A stretch of 7,881 bases of DNA, taken from contig JAPOLW010000160.1 in the NCBI GenBank assembly GCA_029976905.1, positions 1 to 7,881 of the forward strand, written 5' to 3'. A model generated the notes under the pieces. The model was not told the origin of the DNA and did no database searches. It was given only the letters and a program-made list of their open reading frames with translations. Source of the DNA: a bacterium. Lineage in GTDB: Bacteria > Desulfobacterota > Binatia > UBA12015. This document shows, piece after piece, positions 6,392-7,881 of the stretch; the stretch's first letter is position 1, and each line of letters opens with the position of its first letter. A program made the translations under genes and the position numbers.

Positions 6392-7881
6392 CCGATCGGC
6401 CGGGAGAGGATTCGCCAGCGCCGCCCGGGTGAGCCTTCTCGTCGCACTCTTTTCCATCGGCAGCTGTGGGCTCACCCCCGAAGGGCCCGGAACCGAGCGC
6501 TGGGACCCGCCGGTGGGCCCGGCGCTCGACCGCCCGCTGGCCGAACGCGAGGCGTGCGCCGATCACGATCCCCTACGACAGCCCTTCTTCGGCGATCTGC
6601 ACGTGCATACGGCCCTGTCGATGGATGCACGCGTCCGCGGCACGCTGCAGACACCCGACGACGCGTACCGCTTCGCGACCGGGGAAGCCCTCGATCTGCT
6701 CCCGCTCGATGACGACGGTCGCGGAACGCGACGGGTGCGTCTGGATCGGCCCCTGGACTTCGCAGCGGTGACGGATCACGCCGAGTGGCTGGGCGAGGTC
6801 CACCTCTGCACCGACCCCCAAAGCCCCCCCTGGGACTCGCGCGGTTGCCGGATCTTTCGCGGGGAGACGGAATCCTGGCTCGCCTGGCTCTTCGGAGTGC
6901 GGGGGGATCGCGCGCGTATCGTCGGGGTCGTCGGCCTGGGCGGTCGCAGTCGCGAGGTCTGCGGCGAGGACGCCCGAGAGTGTCGGGCGGCTGCACGGTC
7001 GTCCTGGGAGCAGACCCGGGAAGCCGCCGAGCGCTTCTACGACCGTACTTCGGCGTGCCGCTTCACGACGTTCGCAGGCTGGGAGTACAGCCGCAGCCCC
7101 GCCCAATCCAAGGTCCATCGCAACGTCCTCTTCCGCAACGAAAACGTTCCGGAGTTGCCCCTGTCGTGGATGGATACCCCCACCGAACAACTTCTCTGGG
7201 AACGACTGCAGGGACTCTGCATCGATCGCGACGTGGGCTGCGATGCACTCGCCATCCCCCACAACCCCAATCTCTCCAACGGGCGCATGTTCCAGATCTG
7301 GTACCGTGAGTTGCCCCCGGACGAGCAGCGCAGACAGGCCGCCCTGCGCGCCGCGCTCGAACCCCTGGTCGAGATGATGCAGATCAAGGGGGAGTCGGAG
7401 TGCGCCAATGGCCTGCTCGGTGTACTCGGAGAGCGAGACGAGCTCTGCGACTTCGAGAAGATTCGTCGGGTCGGAAAAGACGAATCGGAGGATTGCCGCG
7501 AGGGCACCGGCGCAGGAGCGCTCAAGGGAGAAGGCTGCGTCTCGAAACGCGACTATGTGCGCTATGCGCTCGTCGAGGGGTTACGCGAAGAGGATCGGAT
7601 CGGTGTGAATCCCTTCAAGTTCGGCTTCGTCGGCGGCACCGACAATCACAATGCGACACCCGGAAACGTGGCAGAAGAAAACTACCCGGGGGCCGATGGG
7701 GAAAGCGACGATACGGCCGCCAAGCGTCTGGCCTCGACCACCGGGGACGCCGCGCCCATCTCCAGGGAAATCGCGCGCAATCCGGGCGGACTCGCCGGTC
7801 TCTGGGCCGAGCGCGTCGGCATTCTCAACATCGGTATCGAGGGCATGATGATCCTCGGCACTTGGTTCGGGGCGTTCGGAG
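6378..7881 (+). CDS. Second DUF3604 lipoprotein, C-terminus replaced at window edge
   Basis: Open to the window edge, 501 codons seen. MSLPDRSAGRGF then a hydrophobic stretch ending FSIGSC (lipobox, Cys30) indicates an exported lipoprotein. DUF3604 signatures: FFGDLHVHTALSMDA (H75, H77), AAVTDHAEWLGE (D133, H134), FAGWEYSRSP (E236), HRNVLFR (H247), IPHNPNLSNG (H295), MMQIKGESEC, and GFVGGTDNHNATPG (D422, H424). These are the expected metal-site positions of the PHP-like fold; the family's reaction is unknown. The motif wording (PHNPNLSNG, GGTDNHNATPG) differs from the other DUF3604 gene here (PHGTAWG, SSDGHTARPG), so they are separate subfamilies and not a recent duplication. About 13 cysteines suggest disulfides. 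The ATG at 6378 overlaps the glycosyltransferase end by 14 bp in another frame, suggesting translational coupling. The family match stops at NPGGLAGLWAE (residues 468-478); the expected C-terminal part (usually near 'RRExYxTSGPRI') is absent and permease-like sequence follows. Confidence 0.85.
   Translation, partial: MSLPDRSAGRGFASAARVSLLVALFSIGSCGLTPEGPGTERWDPPVGPALDRPLAEREACADHDPLRQPFFGDLHVHTALSMDARVRGTLQTPDDAYRFATGEALDLLPLDDDGRGTRRVRLDRPLDFAAVTDHAEWLGEVHLCTDPQSPPWDSRGCRIFRGETESWLAWLFGVRGDRARIVGVVGLGGRSREVCGEDARECRAAARSSWEQTREAAERFYDRTSACRFTTFAGWEYSRSPAQSKVHRNVLFRNENVPELPLSWMDTPTEQLLWERLQGLCIDRDVGCDALAIPHNPNLSNGRMFQIWYRELPPDEQRRQAALRAALEPLVEMMQIKGESECANGLLGVLGERDELCDFEKIRRVGKDESEDCREGTGAGALKGEGCVSKRDYVRYALVEGLREEDRIGVNPFKFGFVGGTDNHNATPGNVAEENYPGADGESDDTAAKRLASTTGDAAPISREIARNPGGLAGLWAERVGILNIGIEGMMILGTWFGAFG
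7812..7881 (+). other. ABC-permease-like segment fused in frame to DUF3604
   Basis: The last 23 codons encode RVGILNIGIEGMMILG followed by TWFGAFG, in the same frame as the preceding DUF3604 gene. 'GLWxERxGVxNIGxEGMMILGxWFG' is my recollection of the signature near the N-terminus of BPD_transp_2 family permeases that work with BMP-type lipoproteins to import simple sugars or nucleosides. DUF3604 proteins instead continue after 'GLAGxWAE' with something like ENTRDAxFDAL. The segment is therefore probably foreign to the gene it is joined to. The breakpoint lies somewhere in about 7788-7811, where both families would encode a GL-x-WAE-like peptide. A chimeric contig tip is most likely; a true fusion is possible. 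Confidence 0.6.

Noticed and set aside
1495..7811. The two DUF3604 genes as a recent tandem duplication
   Set aside because: Apart from the short family motifs their sequences, spacing and motif wording differ throughout, so they are old paralogues or independent acquisitions.

Overview
This is a GC-rich bacterial window (roughly two thirds G+C by eye), densely packed, with no RNA genes, insertion sequences or CRISPR visible. The gene types (a CYP125/CYP142-like P450, DUF3604 lipoproteins, a GT-C glycosyltransferase) and the base composition fit an uncultured Gram-negative of the old 'Deltaproteobacteria' kind (Myxococcota, Binatota or similar). That placement is an inference; no marker gene is present.

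Layout. 1-117 (-): start of a VOC/glyoxalase-fold protein, cut by the window edge. 156-1403 (-): complete cytochrome P450, 38 bp upstream of the VOC gene on the same strand, so probably co-transcribed. 1404-1494: divergent intergenic region. 1495-3978 (+): large Cys-rich DUF3604 lipoprotein with a PHP-like metal-site pattern. Its end runs through two GC-rich 36-bp hairpin repeats (3791-3862) and then 85 bp into the 3' end of a convergent glutathione S-transferase gene (3894-4511, -). 4512-4618: second divergent intergenic region. 4619-6391 (+): GT-C membrane glycosyltransferase of the PMT_2/ArnT-like kind. 6378-7881 (+): a second, different DUF3604 lipoprotein whose start overlaps the glycosyltransferase by 14 bp.

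Functionally the window has two parts. The minus-strand P450/VOC pair (and perhaps the GST) looks like oxidative or detoxification metabolism of lipid-like compounds. The plus-strand genes look like an envelope module: two secreted, lipid-anchored, disulfide-rich DUF3604 proteins on either side of a polytopic transferase that should use lipid-linked sugars. The substrate of DUF3604 proteins is unknown, so the module's role is a hypothesis.

The most striking anomaly is at the right edge. The second DUF3604 protein follows its family to about residue 478 (NPGGLAGLWAE) and then switches, in frame, to a sequence typical of BMP-type (simple sugar/nucleoside) ABC transporter permeases. The two families share a similar short peptide at the switch. 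An assembly or amplification chimera at a contig tip is the most likely explanation, although a genuine gene fusion cannot be excluded from this sequence alone.
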